Assembly (NCBI GenBank): GCA_964345835.1
Contig: CAYFSL010000004.1
Coordinates: 17,777-81,776, forward strand
DNA length: 64,000 nucleotides
DNA from: JAAYEL01 sp964345835
GTDB lineage: Bacteria > Bacillota > Clostridia > Tissierellales > Peptoniphilaceae
Direction of reading: 5' to 3'
The position numbers and the translations under genes are program-made. Below, piece after piece: positions 49,241 to 59,318 of this stretch (the stretch's first letter is position 1; each line of letters opens with the position of its first letter). The notes below the pieces were generated by a model. That model searched no databases, had not been told where the DNA came from, and saw only the letters and a list, made by a program, of their open reading frames with translations.

Positions 49241-49771
49241 TTAGCTAATCTTCTTTTCTTTTTTTGTGAAGACTAAGGCTACAGCTGCTAGTAAAGCAAT
49301 TGCTGAAGTTAGTATTATTCCTGAGTCGCCTGTTTTTGGTGATGACTTTCCTGGTTTTTTACCAGGCTTAGCTTCTGTCTTTTGACCATCTTTACCATCA
49401 ACAGTTATTTCTTTATCTGCTGGCCACTCAAAGCTACCTCTAACATCTTCAGGAACTGAAACTAATTTCATCACATATTTACCAGCTGGAACTTGTTGGT
49501 GTGAACCAGTTACATCTGTATTAAAAGTGAATACTTGGTTAGTTTCTTTATTAGTTATTGTTATGACACCTCCAATAAGACGTTTAAATGGTGTGCTAGT
49601 TTTTTCTAAACTTTCATATTGCTTTCTTGAAAACCTATTATTGAATGAAATCCTTGCTCCAAAGTTGTACTTTTTCACTTCTTCTTGGGCATTAGCATCT
49701 ATTGTTGCAAATGATAATACTAAAGCAAGAGCTATCAATGAAGAGATAATTCTTTTTAATGTGTTTTTCAT
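49241..49771 (-). CDS. small surface protein with a variant sortase signal (SPKTG)
   Basis: 176 residues. Signal peptide (MKNTLKRIISSLIALALVLS...NAQA-like, cut near 28), a body of about 100 residues with a beta-rich, Cna-B/prealbumin-like look (GGVITITNKETNQVFTFNTD, VPAGKYVMKLVSVPEDVRG), a Lys/Pro/Gly spacer, and a C-terminal cell-wall sorting signal: SPKTGD, a hydrophobic helix and the basic tail KKEKK. The first sorting residue is Ser where LPXTG has Leu. Single gene with its own terminator. Ligand unknown. Confidence 0.82.
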   Translation of the reverse strand: MKNTLKRIISSLIALALVLSFATIDANAQEEVKKYNFGARISFNNRFSRKQYESLEKTSTPFKRLIGGVITITNKETNQVFTFNTDVTGSHQQVPAGKYVMKLVSVPEDVRGSFEWPADKEITVDGKDGQKTEAKPGKKPGKSSPKTGDSGIILTSAIALLAAVALVFTKKEKKIS

Positions 49772-49923
49772 AACATCTACTTTCTTTATTTAACAATATT
49801 TGTTATGAAATGTTATATAATATCACAGTCTCTATATGGGTCTATCATAATATACCATGTTTATCAATTTATATGGGATATTTTTGGGTAATTTTACAAA
49901 AAGTTTAAAATCTCAGTTGTGAA

Positions 49924-50394
49924 TTAATCAAATATTCTTTCAACTCTAATTTCTTTTCCTTCTATCTCAAGGATGACCATAGACCTTTTCCCATCTCTTG
50001 GAAGGGAAATAGACCCAGGGTTTAGGATTATAACATCTGACTTATCATCATAATTATAAAGGTGAGTATGACCATAAAGGACCAGGTCGGCCCCCACTTC
50101 TAAACCCTTATAATATAGGCGGTCGGTTCCCTTATACACTCCATATTTATGTCCATGGGTCATGAAGATTGTGACCCCCTCATGATGGATTATCTTTTCC
50201 TCCTCATGGCGGTCGAATATGTCATTGTTCCCCTTTACAAGGTCTATGGGAAGGTCTAAAATCTCTTTTATCTTTCCCACATCCCTGGCATAATCGCCAA
50301 GGTGGAAGACCCTATCTATTTTACCTATCCTAGCAATATTTTCTTTAATAAAGTCCACATTCCCATGGGAGTCGGATACTATAAGAATTCTCAT
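49924..50394 (-). CDS. YfcE/MJ0936-type metallophosphoesterase
   Basis: 156 residues, small calcineurin-like phosphoesterase. All metal motifs are there: VSDSHGN, HLGDYARD, VKGNNDIFDR, MTHGHKYG and YGHTHLYN. Substrate not known; relatives cleave phosphodiesters in vitro. The start overlaps rdgB by 4 bases; it is the last gene of the long run that starts at tsaE. Confidence 0.92.
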   Translation of the reverse strand: MRILIVSDSHGNVDFIKENIARIGKIDRVFHLGDYARDVGKIKEILDLPIDLVKGNNDIFDRHEEEKIIHHEGVTIFMTHGHKYGVYKGTDRLYYKGLEVGADLVLYGHTHLYNYDDKSDVIILNPGSISLPRDGKRSMVILEIEGKEIRVERIFD

Positions 50395-50984
50395 GATAAC
50401 TGGTCCAATAAGTCTTTCAAGGCATCTAAAGCCCTCCCCCTATGGCTAATAGTGTTCTTTTCTTCTAAGTCCATCTCAGCCAAGCTCCTTGTCCCTAGGT
50501 CGGGGACAAATATAGGGTCGTAGCCAAAGCCCTCTGTCCCCCTTCTTTCAAGGGATATATGTCCAGGAAGCTTGCCTGAAACATAGTGGCTATCACCCGC
50601 TTTATCGATAAAGCAGATTACCGTTTCAAAGTAGGCCTTTCTATCTTCTTCCTTTGGAAAGGCTTTTAGCTCTTCTAGCATCTTGTTGACATTGTCTTCA
50701 TAGCTACAGCCTTCTCCTGCGTACCTAGCTGAATAAACACCTGGCATTCCGCCTAGAGCCTCTACAAAAAGTCCTGTATCATCTGCAAAGGTGGCTTCTT
50801 TGGTCAAGTCGTAAAGGGCTTGGGCCTTTAGAAGGGCATTTTCACTTAGAGTTTGTCCTGTTTCATCGACATCCAAATCTTCATAGCCCGCCTCATCTTT
50901 GGAAAGTATTTGGTAATTTGAGCTGAGCTTGGCCTTTATTTCCTTTATCTTATCCTTGTTTGATGTAGATGCTATTATTTTCAT
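50391..50984 (-). CDS. rdgB: XTP/dITP diphosphatase (non-canonical purine NTP pyrophosphatase)
   Basis: 197 residues, RdgB/HAM1 family, cleans damaged purine triphosphates from the pool. ASTSNKDKIKEIKAKL, FADDTGLFVEALGGMPGVYSARYAG, GFGYDPIFVPD and NTISHRGRALDAL are the family motifs. Overlaps gatB by 4 bases. Confidence 0.95.
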   Translation of the reverse strand: MKIIASTSNKDKIKEIKAKLSSNYQILSKDEAGYEDLDVDETGQTLSENALLKAQALYDLTKEATFADDTGLFVEALGGMPGVYSARYAGEGCSYEDNVNKMLEELKAFPKEEDRKAYFETVICFIDKAGDSHYVSGKLPGHISLERRGTEGFGYDPIFVPDLGTRSLAEMDLEEKNTISHRGRALDALKDLLDQLS

Positions 50985-52402
50985 CTTTTTTCTAGCTCCT
51001 CTTTTAGCATGGCATTTACTTGTTGAGGGTTGGCCTTGCCCTTGGATTTTTTCATTATTTGGCCCATCAAATATCCTAGAGCCCTGTCTTTACCCGCCTT
51101 AAAATCTTCTATAGATTGAGGGTTTTCATTTAATACTTCTTCAACTAATCCTTCTAGGAAGGAAGCATCAGATACTTGAGCAAGCCCCTTTTCTTCTACA
51201 ACTTTTTCAGGGTCTTCGTCTGTGTCAAAGATCTCTCTTAGGACCTTTTTGGCAGAGTTGTTGGATATTTTTCCATCTTGGACTAATTTTAGGAGCTTGG
51301 AGAAGTTCTTTATGGATAGCTTCATTTCACTTGCATCTATCTCATACTCTTTAAGCCTTCTCATTATGTCTGTCTGAATCCAATTTGCTACTAGGGTTGG
51401 GTCCTTGACTTCTTTTATTGCAGCCTCGAATAGGTCAGCTATTTCCTTGTCTTGTGATAAGACATCAGCATCATATTCAGTTAGCTTGTATTCCTTGATA
51501 TATCTTTTCTTTTTAGCATTTGGAAGCTCTGGAAGATTATCCCTTACTTCCTTTATAAAATCTTCTGAAAGTACTAGTCTTGGAAGGTCTGAATCCACAG
51601 AAAACCTATAGTCAGTAGTTTCATCCTTCTTTCTCATAAGGATAGTTGATTGGCTTTCTTCATCCCACCTTCTTGTTTCCTTAGTGGAAAGCTCCCCTTT
51701 AGCCAGGTCTTCCGCCTGCCTTTTTTCTTCGTATTCTATGGCTCTGACAACTGACCTAAAGGAGTTAAGGTTTTTGATTTCAGCAATACCTGACCTTCTT
51801 CCTTCATCATCTACAATGTTGATATTTACGTCACACCTTAGGGAGCCTTCTTCCATCTTAACATCTGAAACGCCAATGTACCTAAGTCTTTGACGAAGGT
51901 TTTCTAGGAATTGTCTGGCCTCTTCTGCCGAACTCATGTCTGGTTTAGATACTATTTCTATAAGTGGAACGCCTGCCCTATTAAAGTCTAAAAGGGTATG
52001 GCCATCATCTGTATGGGTAGACTTTCCCGTGTCTTCTTCCATATGGATTCTTTCAATCCTTACCTTCTTAAGTCCCTGGTCACTTTCTATTTCTAGGAAG
52101 CCATCCTTGGCTATTGGTTCATCTTGTTGAGTGATTTGATAGCCCTTTGTAAGGTCGGGATAAAAATATTTTTTTCTGTCAAATTTCATGTTCTTAGAAA
52201 TGTCACAGTCAAAGGCTAGTCCCGCCTTTACAGCATATTCGACAGCCCTTTTATTAACCCTTGGAAGGGCCCCTACATGACCAAGGCATACTGGACAAAC
52301 TACGGTGTTGGGAGCTTGTCCGAAAACATTTTTACAGGAGCAAAACATCTTGGTATTTGTAGATAATTCCACATGTATTTCTAATCCGATTATCGTCTTC
52401 AT
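50981..52402 (-). CDS. gatB: aspartyl/glutamyl-tRNA amidotransferase subunit B
   Basis: 473 residues. Binds and activates mischarged Glu-tRNA-Gln (and Asp-tRNA-Asn). GLEIHVELSTNTKMFCSCKN with the zinc cysteines CSC...VCPVC, DFNRAGVPLIEIVSKPD, EEGSLRCDVNIN and the C-terminal YqeY/tail domain are present. The stop of gatA overlaps this start by one base. Confidence 0.96.
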   Translation of the reverse strand: MKTIIGLEIHVELSTNTKMFCSCKNVFGQAPNTVVCPVCLGHVGALPRVNKRAVEYAVKAGLAFDCDISKNMKFDRKKYFYPDLTKGYQITQQDEPIAKDGFLEIESDQGLKKVRIERIHMEEDTGKSTHTDDGHTLLDFNRAGVPLIEIVSKPDMSSAEEARQFLENLRQRLRYIGVSDVKMEEGSLRCDVNINIVDDEGRRSGIAEIKNLNSFRSVVRAIEYEEKRQAEDLAKGELSTKETRRWDEESQSTILMRKKDETTDYRFSVDSDLPRLVLSEDFIKEVRDNLPELPNAKKKRYIKEYKLTEYDADVLSQDKEIADLFEAAIKEVKDPTLVANWIQTDIMRRLKEYEIDASEMKLSIKNFSKLLKLVQDGKISNNSAKKVLREIFDTDEDPEKVVEEKGLAQVSDASFLEGLVEEVLNENPQSIEDFKAGKDRALGYLMGQIMKKSKGKANPQQVNAMLKEELEKR

Positions 52403-53808
52403 TAGTTTAATCCTCCTTCCAATAGGCTTGCTGCATCTAGGACAGATAAGTCTTCATTCCTGCGGCCAACTATTTGGATTGACCCTAGCTTTTCTTTTGA
52501 AACTGGTAGGGATATTGAAGGAAGGTTTATTAGGTTAGTTATTGTATTAAACATTCCCGAATCATAGGAGGCATTTGCATCATCTATCCTTGATCCGACC
52601 TCATAAGGAAGGCTGGTGTTAGTAGGAGATATTAAGAATTGATTATCTTCCAAGATTTCATCCATCATTTCTTTTAATAGTTCCCTGACCTGCATGGCTT
52701 TTTTATAGTAGACTTGGCCATTTTCCCTGGCTGAGAAGAAATTGCCTAGGGCTATCCTCCTTTGGATTTCTTCTCCAAAGAACTTGCTCCTATTTGTCCT
52801 ATATAGGTCGTCAACATTTTCAGGGTCAGCTATACTTGACCCATACCTTATCCCATCTACCCTAGACATATTTGATGCTGCTTCAACAGACATGATTATA
52901 GTGTAGACTTGGTTAATTCTAGAAAGTAAATGTAGTTCTACTTCCTCTAAAATAGCCCCTTGGCTTTCTAATTCTTTTAGGGCTTTTTCATAGTTTTCTA
53001 CTATGGTTTCGTCACAATTGTAATCATCTAATAGCTTGGCATAGGCGATTTTTACACCTTTTAGTGAGTCAAGGGACTTGCTTTCATCTATTTTAACGGA
53101 TGTAAAGTCCATCTCATCTAAACCACGGCAGACGTCAAAGGTCTTTCTTATATCTGCTACAGAAGTTCCTAGGATTCCAACCCTGTCTAAGGAGTTGGCC
53201 ATGGAAATTACTCCATACCTGGAAATCGCCCCATAGCTAGGGGTAAATCCGACGACATTACAGTAGTTGGCTGGATTTCTAACAGACCCACCTGTATCAG
53301 TTCCCAAGGAAACAAGGGCCTCTTTTGCTGCTACTGATGCAGCTGACCCTGAAGAAGATCCTCCAGGGATCATTTTCTTGTTAAAAGGATTTATGGTATG
53401 TCCATAGTAGGAGGTTTCTGAAGACCCTCCCATGGCGAATTCATCCATGTTAGTCTTTCCTATAATTAGGGCATCGGCTGCTTCAAGCTTGTCCATAACT
53501 GTTGCATTGTATATAGGGATAAAGTCATCAAGGGCCTGGGAGGCAGCTGTTGTCCTCAGGCCTTTTGTTAGGATATTATCCTTTACAGATATTCCTACCC
53601 CGAACAAGGGACCTAGGTCTTCCCCATTTTTAAGCTTTTCATCAAGCCTATCAGCCCTTTCTAATACCGCCTTTTCATCAACTGTAATAAAGCTATTGAT
53701 ATCATTGGTTTTTATCTTGTCAAGAAGGCCTTGGGCATATTCCCTAACACTTTGGTCACCCTCTCTAAATGATCTTTGTAATTCTTCTATATTCATCTTA
53801 GTCAACAA
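52402..53808 (-). CDS. gatA: aspartyl/glutamyl-tRNA amidotransferase subunit A
   Basis: 468 residues, amidase-signature enzyme that releases ammonia from glutamine. Ser-Ser-Lys triad: Lys in GVGISVKDNI, the Ser-rich PGGSSSGSAASVAA, and SLGTDTGGSVRNPANYC. GKTNMDEFAMGGS is also typical. Overlaps gatC by 11 bases. Confidence 0.96.
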   Translation of the reverse strand: MLTKMNIEELQRSFREGDQSVREYAQGLLDKIKTNDINSFITVDEKAVLERADRLDEKLKNGEDLGPLFGVGISVKDNILTKGLRTTAASQALDDFIPIYNATVMDKLEAADALIIGKTNMDEFAMGGSSETSYYGHTINPFNKKMIPGGSSSGSAASVAAKEALVSLGTDTGGSVRNPANYCNVVGFTPSYGAISRYGVISMANSLDRVGILGTSVADIRKTFDVCRGLDEMDFTSVKIDESKSLDSLKGVKIAYAKLLDDYNCDETIVENYEKALKELESQGAILEEVELHLLSRINQVYTIIMSVEAASNMSRVDGIRYGSSIADPENVDDLYRTNRSKFFGEEIQRRIALGNFFSARENGQVYYKKAMQVRELLKEMMDEILEDNQFLISPTNTSLPYEVGSRIDDANASYDSGMFNTITNLINLPSISLPVSKEKLGSIQIVGRRNEDLSVLDAASLLEGGLN

Positions 53809-54094
53809 CCTTTCCTATCTTAAAGTAGCCATATTCCCTATGCTTGGTATTCTTTAAGGCTAGCTCCCTATCTATTGATTCTTCTGGCTCATCTTCTCTT
53901 AAAGGAGATTTGATTTCAGTAGTTATTTCAAAATACTCAACCCCATCGGTGTCAAGGTCAAATATGGAACCTACATTTTCAACCACATCCTTAAATTTCT
54001 TGATGGTCTCCTCTTTTTTTCCTTCCTCAATAGCTAGCATAGATTCCCTGTAAATCTTTTCTACATCTATGGTGTCTAAATCAATTCTACTCAT
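53798..54094 (-). CDS. gatC: aspartyl/glutamyl-tRNA amidotransferase subunit C
   Basis: 98 residues, the small stabilising subunit. IDVEKIYRESMLAIEEGKKEETIKKFKDVV is the N-terminal helix pair, and the C-terminus HREYGYFKIGKVVD the wrap-around tail; both fit GatC, though conservation is modest. Assigned mainly with support from its place before gatA, and it overlaps ligA by 8 bases. Confidence 0.88.
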   Translation of the reverse strand: MSRIDLDTIDVEKIYRESMLAIEEGKKEETIKKFKDVVENVGSIFDLDTDGVEYFEITTEIKSPLREDEPEESIDRELALKNTKHREYGYFKIGKVVD

Positions 54095-56093
54095 TTTTAC
54101 CTCTTATATTTTCACTTAAAAAATTATATAATTGCTCATCTTGATATATTTTAACCCCTAGGTCCTTGGCCTTGTCAAGCTTTGATCCCGCCTTGTCGCC
54201 AGCCAGTAAAAGGTCAGTATTCTTAGATACAGACCCTGTCACTTTAGCCCCATTAAGCTTTAGACTTTCTTCTATTTCTTTCCTATTGTAGCCTTCTATA
54301 GTCCCCGTAACGACTATTGTCAGTCCAGTTAGATTAGAAGATTGGTCGGATGATTCTTCTTCGAATTTTATCCCCTTGGAAAATAACTTGTCAAGTCCAT
54401 CCTTAATATGGTCAGCATTAAAAAAGCTGATGATGGCATCTGCCGTAATATCTCCAATGTCTTCTACCTGGATTAAGCTATCAAAGTCCGCATGTCTCAA
54501 CTTGTCAAAAGACTTGAATTTCCTTGCCAGGTCTCCCGCCGTTTTCTCACCTACATTAGGAATCCCTAAAGCATATATAAAAGCTGATAGTTTTGGCCTT
54601 TTAGAACCTTCGATAGCATCGATTATGTTTTGGGCCTTCTTGTCCTTAAAGCCTTCTAGCTTTAATAGGTCTTCCTTTTTAATATCGTAGATCTGGTCTA
54701 CCCTGGTGATATTTAGGTCAGATATTAACTTGTCTAAAGTCTTAGTCGATAGTCCTTCGATATTCATCGCTGACCTTGATGCGAAATGGTCTATCCTGGC
54801 ATTCATTTGGGGAATACACTCTAAAGAATTTGGACAGTAGATGTGTACCTTGTCATAAAATAGGTCTGTTGAGCATGATGGGCACTTCTTAGGCTTTTCT
54901 ATCTTCTCCGTCTTAAGACCATCATCTTCTACTGCCATCAATATCTCTGGAATTACATCATTTGACCTTCTGATGATTACCCTCGACCCCAATTCTACAT
55001 TTTTCCTAACTATATCATCATAGTTGTTTAGGGTGGCCCTTGAAACAGTTACCCCGTCTATATCTACAGGGTCAAGAATGGCTATTGGAGTGACCTTTCC
55101 AGTCCTACCTACATTCCACTCTATCTCCCTAATTATGGTTGTATATTCTTCAGCCTCAAACTTATAGGCTAAGGCCCATCTTGGAAATTTATTGGTAAAT
55201 CCTAGGACTTTCCTAGTCATAAAGTCATCTACCTTTATGACAACCCCATCTGTCAAGACATCTATCTTCTTCCTTAGCCCTGCTATTTCCTCGATGGCCT
55301 TTACTATTTCATCAAAGTTATGGGCAATCCTCAAGAAGGGATAAACCTTAAACCTATTCTCCTTCAAGAAGGAAAATACCTCTTGCTGGCTCTTTAGCTC
55401 ATCAGTCTCCATATAGCCTACATTATATATGTAAGCGTCCAGGTCCCTTTTTCTGGTCTCCTCGATATTGAGGTTCCTTAAGGCCCCCGCAGCGGCATTT
55501 CTGGCGTTTTTTAATTTAACCTTATGGTTTTTGTTATATTTTTCAAGGCTTGAAAGATGCATTATACCCTCGCCAGATATCTCAATCTTTCCCTTATAAC
55601 TAATTGCTAGTGGTATTGAGTTTATGGTCTTAACTTGGTCAAGGATTTCTTCCCCAACAACCCCAGTCCCCCTGGTAGAAGCCATTTGTAAATAACCTCC
55701 ATCATAGGTTAGGTTGATAGTAAGTCCATCAAATTTAAATTCCACCGTATAGGATAATGGTGGAAGTTTCTCTTCTTCCTCCCTATCCCGGTTATAGGCC
55801 TGAATGGCTTTTTCGCACCTATTTATCCAATCCTCAACTTCTGTATAGGATTGGGCCTTCTGTAAAGAATATAGCCTATTTATATGGGTGTGTTTTTCAA
55901 ACTTATCCAGAATCTTATCCCCTACCCTTTGGCTGGGTGAATCCGGATAAATCTTTCCCGTTTCTCTTTCCAGTTTGACCAGCTCATCGTATAGGAGGTC
56001 ATACTCCCCATCCGATACTAGGGGGTCATCCAGGGTATAATAATGGTAATTTAGCTCATTAAGTTGGTCTATTAAACTTCGTAACCTATCCAT
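54087..56093 (-). CDS. ligA: NAD-dependent DNA ligase
   Basis: 668 residues. Ia domain LNYHYYTLDDPLVSDGEYD, adenylation site with catalytic Lys in VEFKFDGLTINL, OB fold VGRTGKVTPIAIL, four-Cys zinc finger (CPSCSTDLFYDKVHIYCPN), helix-hairpin-helix repeats and a C-terminal BRCT domain (LTGLTIVVTGTIEGYNR). Seals nicks in replication and repair. Two bases after pcrA. Confidence 0.97.
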   Translation of the reverse strand: MDRLRSLIDQLNELNYHYYTLDDPLVSDGEYDLLYDELVKLERETGKIYPDSPSQRVGDKILDKFEKHTHINRLYSLQKAQSYTEVEDWINRCEKAIQAYNRDREEEEKLPPLSYTVEFKFDGLTINLTYDGGYLQMASTRGTGVVGEEILDQVKTINSIPLAISYKGKIEISGEGIMHLSSLEKYNKNHKVKLKNARNAAAGALRNLNIEETRKRDLDAYIYNVGYMETDELKSQQEVFSFLKENRFKVYPFLRIAHNFDEIVKAIEEIAGLRKKIDVLTDGVVIKVDDFMTRKVLGFTNKFPRWALAYKFEAEEYTTIIREIEWNVGRTGKVTPIAILDPVDIDGVTVSRATLNNYDDIVRKNVELGSRVIIRRSNDVIPEILMAVEDDGLKTEKIEKPKKCPSCSTDLFYDKVHIYCPNSLECIPQMNARIDHFASRSAMNIEGLSTKTLDKLISDLNITRVDQIYDIKKEDLLKLEGFKDKKAQNIIDAIEGSKRPKLSAFIYALGIPNVGEKTAGDLARKFKSFDKLRHADFDSLIQVEDIGDITADAIISFFNADHIKDGLDKLFSKGIKFEEESSDQSSNLTGLTIVVTGTIEGYNRKEIEESLKLNGAKVTGSVSKNTDLLLAGDKAGSKLDKAKDLGVKIYQDEQLYNFLSENIRGKNE

Positions 56094-56095
56094 CT

Positions 56096-58303
56096 TTAAT
56101 CCTCATACTTTTCTAAAGGGGCTATGGCAGAGGCAAGTCTTTTAATGCCTACCTTATCAAAAGAAACCGTCAATTCCTTTCCAGAGTCCATGTCCTTTAC
56201 CTGGACAATCATCCCTATTCCAAACTTCTTATGGTTGACCCTATCGCCAACCCTATATTCCCAAGAGTCTTTTGCCTTCTTAGCCTTTTCTATCTTTGTC
56301 TTGTATTGTTTTCTAATCTCTTTTCTTCTTTCTTCCAAGTAATTTAGGTCAAAGAGCCTATCGTAACCTTCCTCTTCACTATTTTGGGATTTATCAGTTA
56401 TTACTGAAGCAATTTCATCGATAAACCTTGATTCCATAGACCTAGAAGCCTGACCAAATATCATCCTATACTCACATGAGCTAATTATCAGTTTTTTCTT
56501 AGCCCTAGTTATGGCTACATAACATAGCCTTCTTTCTTCTTCTAAGCCACCTTCTTCCATAGTCATCTTGCTTGGAAATAGGCCTTCTTCCATACCAGTT
56601 AAAAATACTAAGTCATATTCCAATCCCTTGGCAGCGTGGATGGTCATCAGGCTAACCCCTTGGTCTTCTGAGGTCTTGTCGACATCAGATAAAAGGGAAA
56701 CATTTTGCAAGTACTCGGCTAGATTAGAGTCTGGATTGTCATTTTCATATTCGGAAACCGCATTTATCAAGGACTCAATATTTTCCATCCTGGACTTATC
56801 CTCAATAAGCTTTGAATCCTTAAGCATCTTTTCATAACCCGTCTTGTCATAAACTCGCCATACCAGGTCAGTTGGACCCAGTTCCTTGGCAAGGACCATA
56901 AAGTCAACAATCATCTCATAAAAAGCCCTAAGTTTTTTAAGGGCAGCCTTTGAAACTGTCTGGTCTATGTTTTCATCAAGGATAGCATCGAACATCGACT
57001 GGTTGCTAGCTTGAGCAAATGCTTCTAGCTTGTCTACGGTCGTTTGACCAATCCCCCTTTTAGGCATGTTGACAATCCTCTTAAAACTAAGGTCATCTTC
57101 CGGGTTTACAATAAAATATAGGTAGGAAATAAGGTCTTTTACTTCCCTCCTATCATAAAACTTTAGGCCTCCGACTATCTTGTGGGGAATCCCCTCATAC
57201 ATGAGTCTTTCTTCAAAATTTCTCGACTGTGCATTGGTCCTATAAAGGATTGCCATCTCTGAATAAGAATAACCAGCATTTTTGTACTGGTAGATCCTAT
57301 TGATTACTTCGGAGGCTTCGGCCCTTTCATCAGCTAGTCTGATGTAGTCAACTTCCTCCCCCTTTTTATTGTCTGTCCAGAGGTTTTTTTCCTTCCTCTC
57401 GCTATTATTTTTTATTAATTTATTGGCTGTATTTAGGATAGCTTGGCTGGACCTATAATTTTGCTCAAGCAAAATTACTTCTGCATCCTTATAGTCTTTC
57501 TCAAAATCCAGAATATTGGATATATCTGCCCCCCTCCAGCTGTAGATTGATTGGTCAGAATCCCCAACTACACAGATATTGGAGTGGGTACTTGTAAATA
57601 ACCTGATAAGCTTATATTGGGCCCTATTGGTATCTTGGTACTCATCAACAAATATATATTTAAAGAGCTTCGAATACCTATCCCTTATTGAAGAATTATC
57701 CTCTAGTAGCTTAATAGTAAGCAAGATAAGATCATCAAAATCCAGGGCATTGTTAGATTTTTTCTCCTTTTCATATAGCCTATACACATCAGCTATTTGT
57801 TTTTCTCTCGGATAAAATGCCTTTGCTCCTGCCTCTTCTGGGCTAATAAATTTATTTTTGTAGTCTGAAATTCTGGCAATGCAAGCTTTTGATGCAAGGA
57901 ATTTCTCATCGATTTTTTCCTGCTTCATAATGCTTTTAACCAAATTTCTAGAATCCTGACTATCATAAATTGTAAAATTATTCCCATAGCCAAGGCTGTC
58001 GATATTTCGCCTCAAAATCCTTGAACAAATTGAGTGAAAGGTTCCTATCCACATGTGGCTAATGTCCCTATCTAGGATATCTGAAACCCTCTCCTTCATC
58101 TCCTTGGCTGCCTTATTGGTAAAGGTAAAGGCTAGGATATTGTGCTCGCTAACATAGCCCTTTTCTATCAAATAGGCGATCTTGGTCGTAAGGACCCTGG
58201 TCTTTCCCGATCCCGCACCTGCCAGGATGAGCAGGGGCTTATTATTGGTTATTACCGCTTTTTTTTGCTCTTTATTTAGGTATTTAAGTAAATTATCTCC
58301 CAT
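56096..58303 (-). CDS. pcrA: ATP-dependent DNA helicase PcrA (UvrD family)
   Basis: 735 residues, superfamily 1A helicase. NKEQKKAVITNNKPLLILAGAGSGKT (motif I, in parts), AFTFTNKAAKEMKERV, FKYIFVDEYQDTN, CVVGDSDQSIYSWRGA, EQNYRSSQAIL, MTIHAAKGLEYDLVFLTGMEEG and CYVAITRAKKKL. The C-terminal tail VGDRVNHKKFGIGMIVQV is the RNA polymerase-binding module. An upstream start at 58336 would add 11 residues, but AGGAGAAC lies right before the ATG at 58301-58303, the true start. Confidence 0.96.
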   Translation of the reverse strand: MGDNLLKYLNKEQKKAVITNNKPLLILAGAGSGKTRVLTTKIAYLIEKGYVSEHNILAFTFTNKAAKEMKERVSDILDRDISHMWIGTFHSICSRILRRNIDSLGYGNNFTIYDSQDSRNLVKSIMKQEKIDEKFLASKACIARISDYKNKFISPEEAGAKAFYPREKQIADVYRLYEKEKKSNNALDFDDLILLTIKLLEDNSSIRDRYSKLFKYIFVDEYQDTNRAQYKLIRLFTSTHSNICVVGDSDQSIYSWRGADISNILDFEKDYKDAEVILLEQNYRSSQAILNTANKLIKNNSERKEKNLWTDNKKGEEVDYIRLADERAEASEVINRIYQYKNAGYSYSEMAILYRTNAQSRNFEERLMYEGIPHKIVGGLKFYDRREVKDLISYLYFIVNPEDDLSFKRIVNMPKRGIGQTTVDKLEAFAQASNQSMFDAILDENIDQTVSKAALKKLRAFYEMIVDFMVLAKELGPTDLVWRVYDKTGYEKMLKDSKLIEDKSRMENIESLINAVSEYENDNPDSNLAEYLQNVSLLSDVDKTSEDQGVSLMTIHAAKGLEYDLVFLTGMEEGLFPSKMTMEEGGLEEERRLCYVAITRAKKKLIISSCEYRMIFGQASRSMESRFIDEIASVITDKSQNSEEEGYDRLFDLNYLEERRKEIRKQYKTKIEKAKKAKDSWEYRVGDRVNHKKFGIGMIVQVKDMDSGKELTVSFDKVGIKRLASAIAPLEKYED

Positions 58304-58310
58304 TGTTCTC

Positions 58311-59318
58311 CTATAGTTCCAGGTTCGGATATACATCCATATCCAATTTATCGCTTCCGTACTTTATATAATTAAAATATCCAGCTGACCCAATCATTGC
58401 AGCATTGTCAGTGCATAAGTCCATAGGTGGATAGTAGAGCTTAACCCCTAAAAGGTCCAAACTTTTTTCAAGTTTTTCTCTCAAAGGCTTATTAGCAGCT
58501 ACTCCGCCAGACAATACGAAGGTCTTATGTCCCTTTTCCTTTACTAACCTTTCAGATTTAGCTACTAAAACATCAATTACAGACGCTTGAAAACTCGCCG
58601 CTACATCAAAAACATTTATCTCTCTTCCAGCCATCTTTTCAGAATTCAAGTAATTTAGTACTGCTGTCTTCAAGCCACTAAAACTAAAGTCATAACTATC
58701 CTTTTCAAGCATTACCCTAGGAAAGTTCACAGCATCAGGGTTGCCCTTGTAAGCTGCCTCCTGGATTGCTGGTCCCCCAGGATAACCTAGGCCTAAAGCC
58801 CTTGAAACCTTATCAAAGCTTTCTCCAGCTGCATCATCCCTGGTCCTTCCTACCACCTTATAATCAGTATAGTCAAGGACTTCAACCAGGTAGGTATGTC
58901 CCCCTGACACTACTAGGGAAATAAATGGAGGTTCTAGGTCCTCATGGGCCAAATAGTTGGCGCAAATATGCCCCTGCATGTGGTTAACCCCCACCAAGGG
59001 CTTATCAAGGGCTAGACTCATGGCCTTGGCGGAAGAAATTCCCACCAATAAGGCTCCAATTAAGCCAGGTCCCTTTGTGACCGCTATGTGGTCTATATCC
59101 TTAAAATCAAGCTTTGCCTCATCAAAGGCCTGCTTGATTACATAGTTAATAGCCTCTAAATGCTCCCTTGAAGCTATTTCAGGAACAACACCCCCAAAAA
59201 ACTTATGGGTATTTATCTGGGACAGGATAACATTTGATAAAACTTTTCTCCCGTCCTCTATAATTGCAACACTGGTTTCATCACAAGATGTCTCTATTGC
59301 AAGTGTTTTACATGTCAT
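58311..59318 (-). CDS. tsaD: tRNA N6-threonylcarbamoyladenosine synthase subunit TsaD
   Basis: 335 residues, ASKHA fold. Transfers the threonylcarbamoyl group to A37 of tRNAs that read ANN codons. LAIETSCDETSVAII, GGVVPEIASREHL, the metal His pair in NHMQGHICANYLAH, and VSGGHTYLV, ALGLGYPGGP, GVAANKPLREKL are Kae1/TsaD motifs. Overlaps rimI by 11 bases. Confidence 0.97.
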   Translation of the reverse strand: MTCKTLAIETSCDETSVAIIEDGRKVLSNVILSQINTHKFFGGVVPEIASREHLEAINYVIKQAFDEAKLDFKDIDHIAVTKGPGLIGALLVGISSAKAMSLALDKPLVGVNHMQGHICANYLAHEDLEPPFISLVVSGGHTYLVEVLDYTDYKVVGRTRDDAAGESFDKVSRALGLGYPGGPAIQEAAYKGNPDAVNFPRVMLEKDSYDFSFSGLKTAVLNYLNSEKMAGREINVFDVAASFQASVIDVLVAKSERLVKEKGHKTFVLSGGVAANKPLREKLEKSLDLLGVKLYYPPMDLCTDNAAMIGSAGYFNYIKYGSDKLDMDVYPNLEL

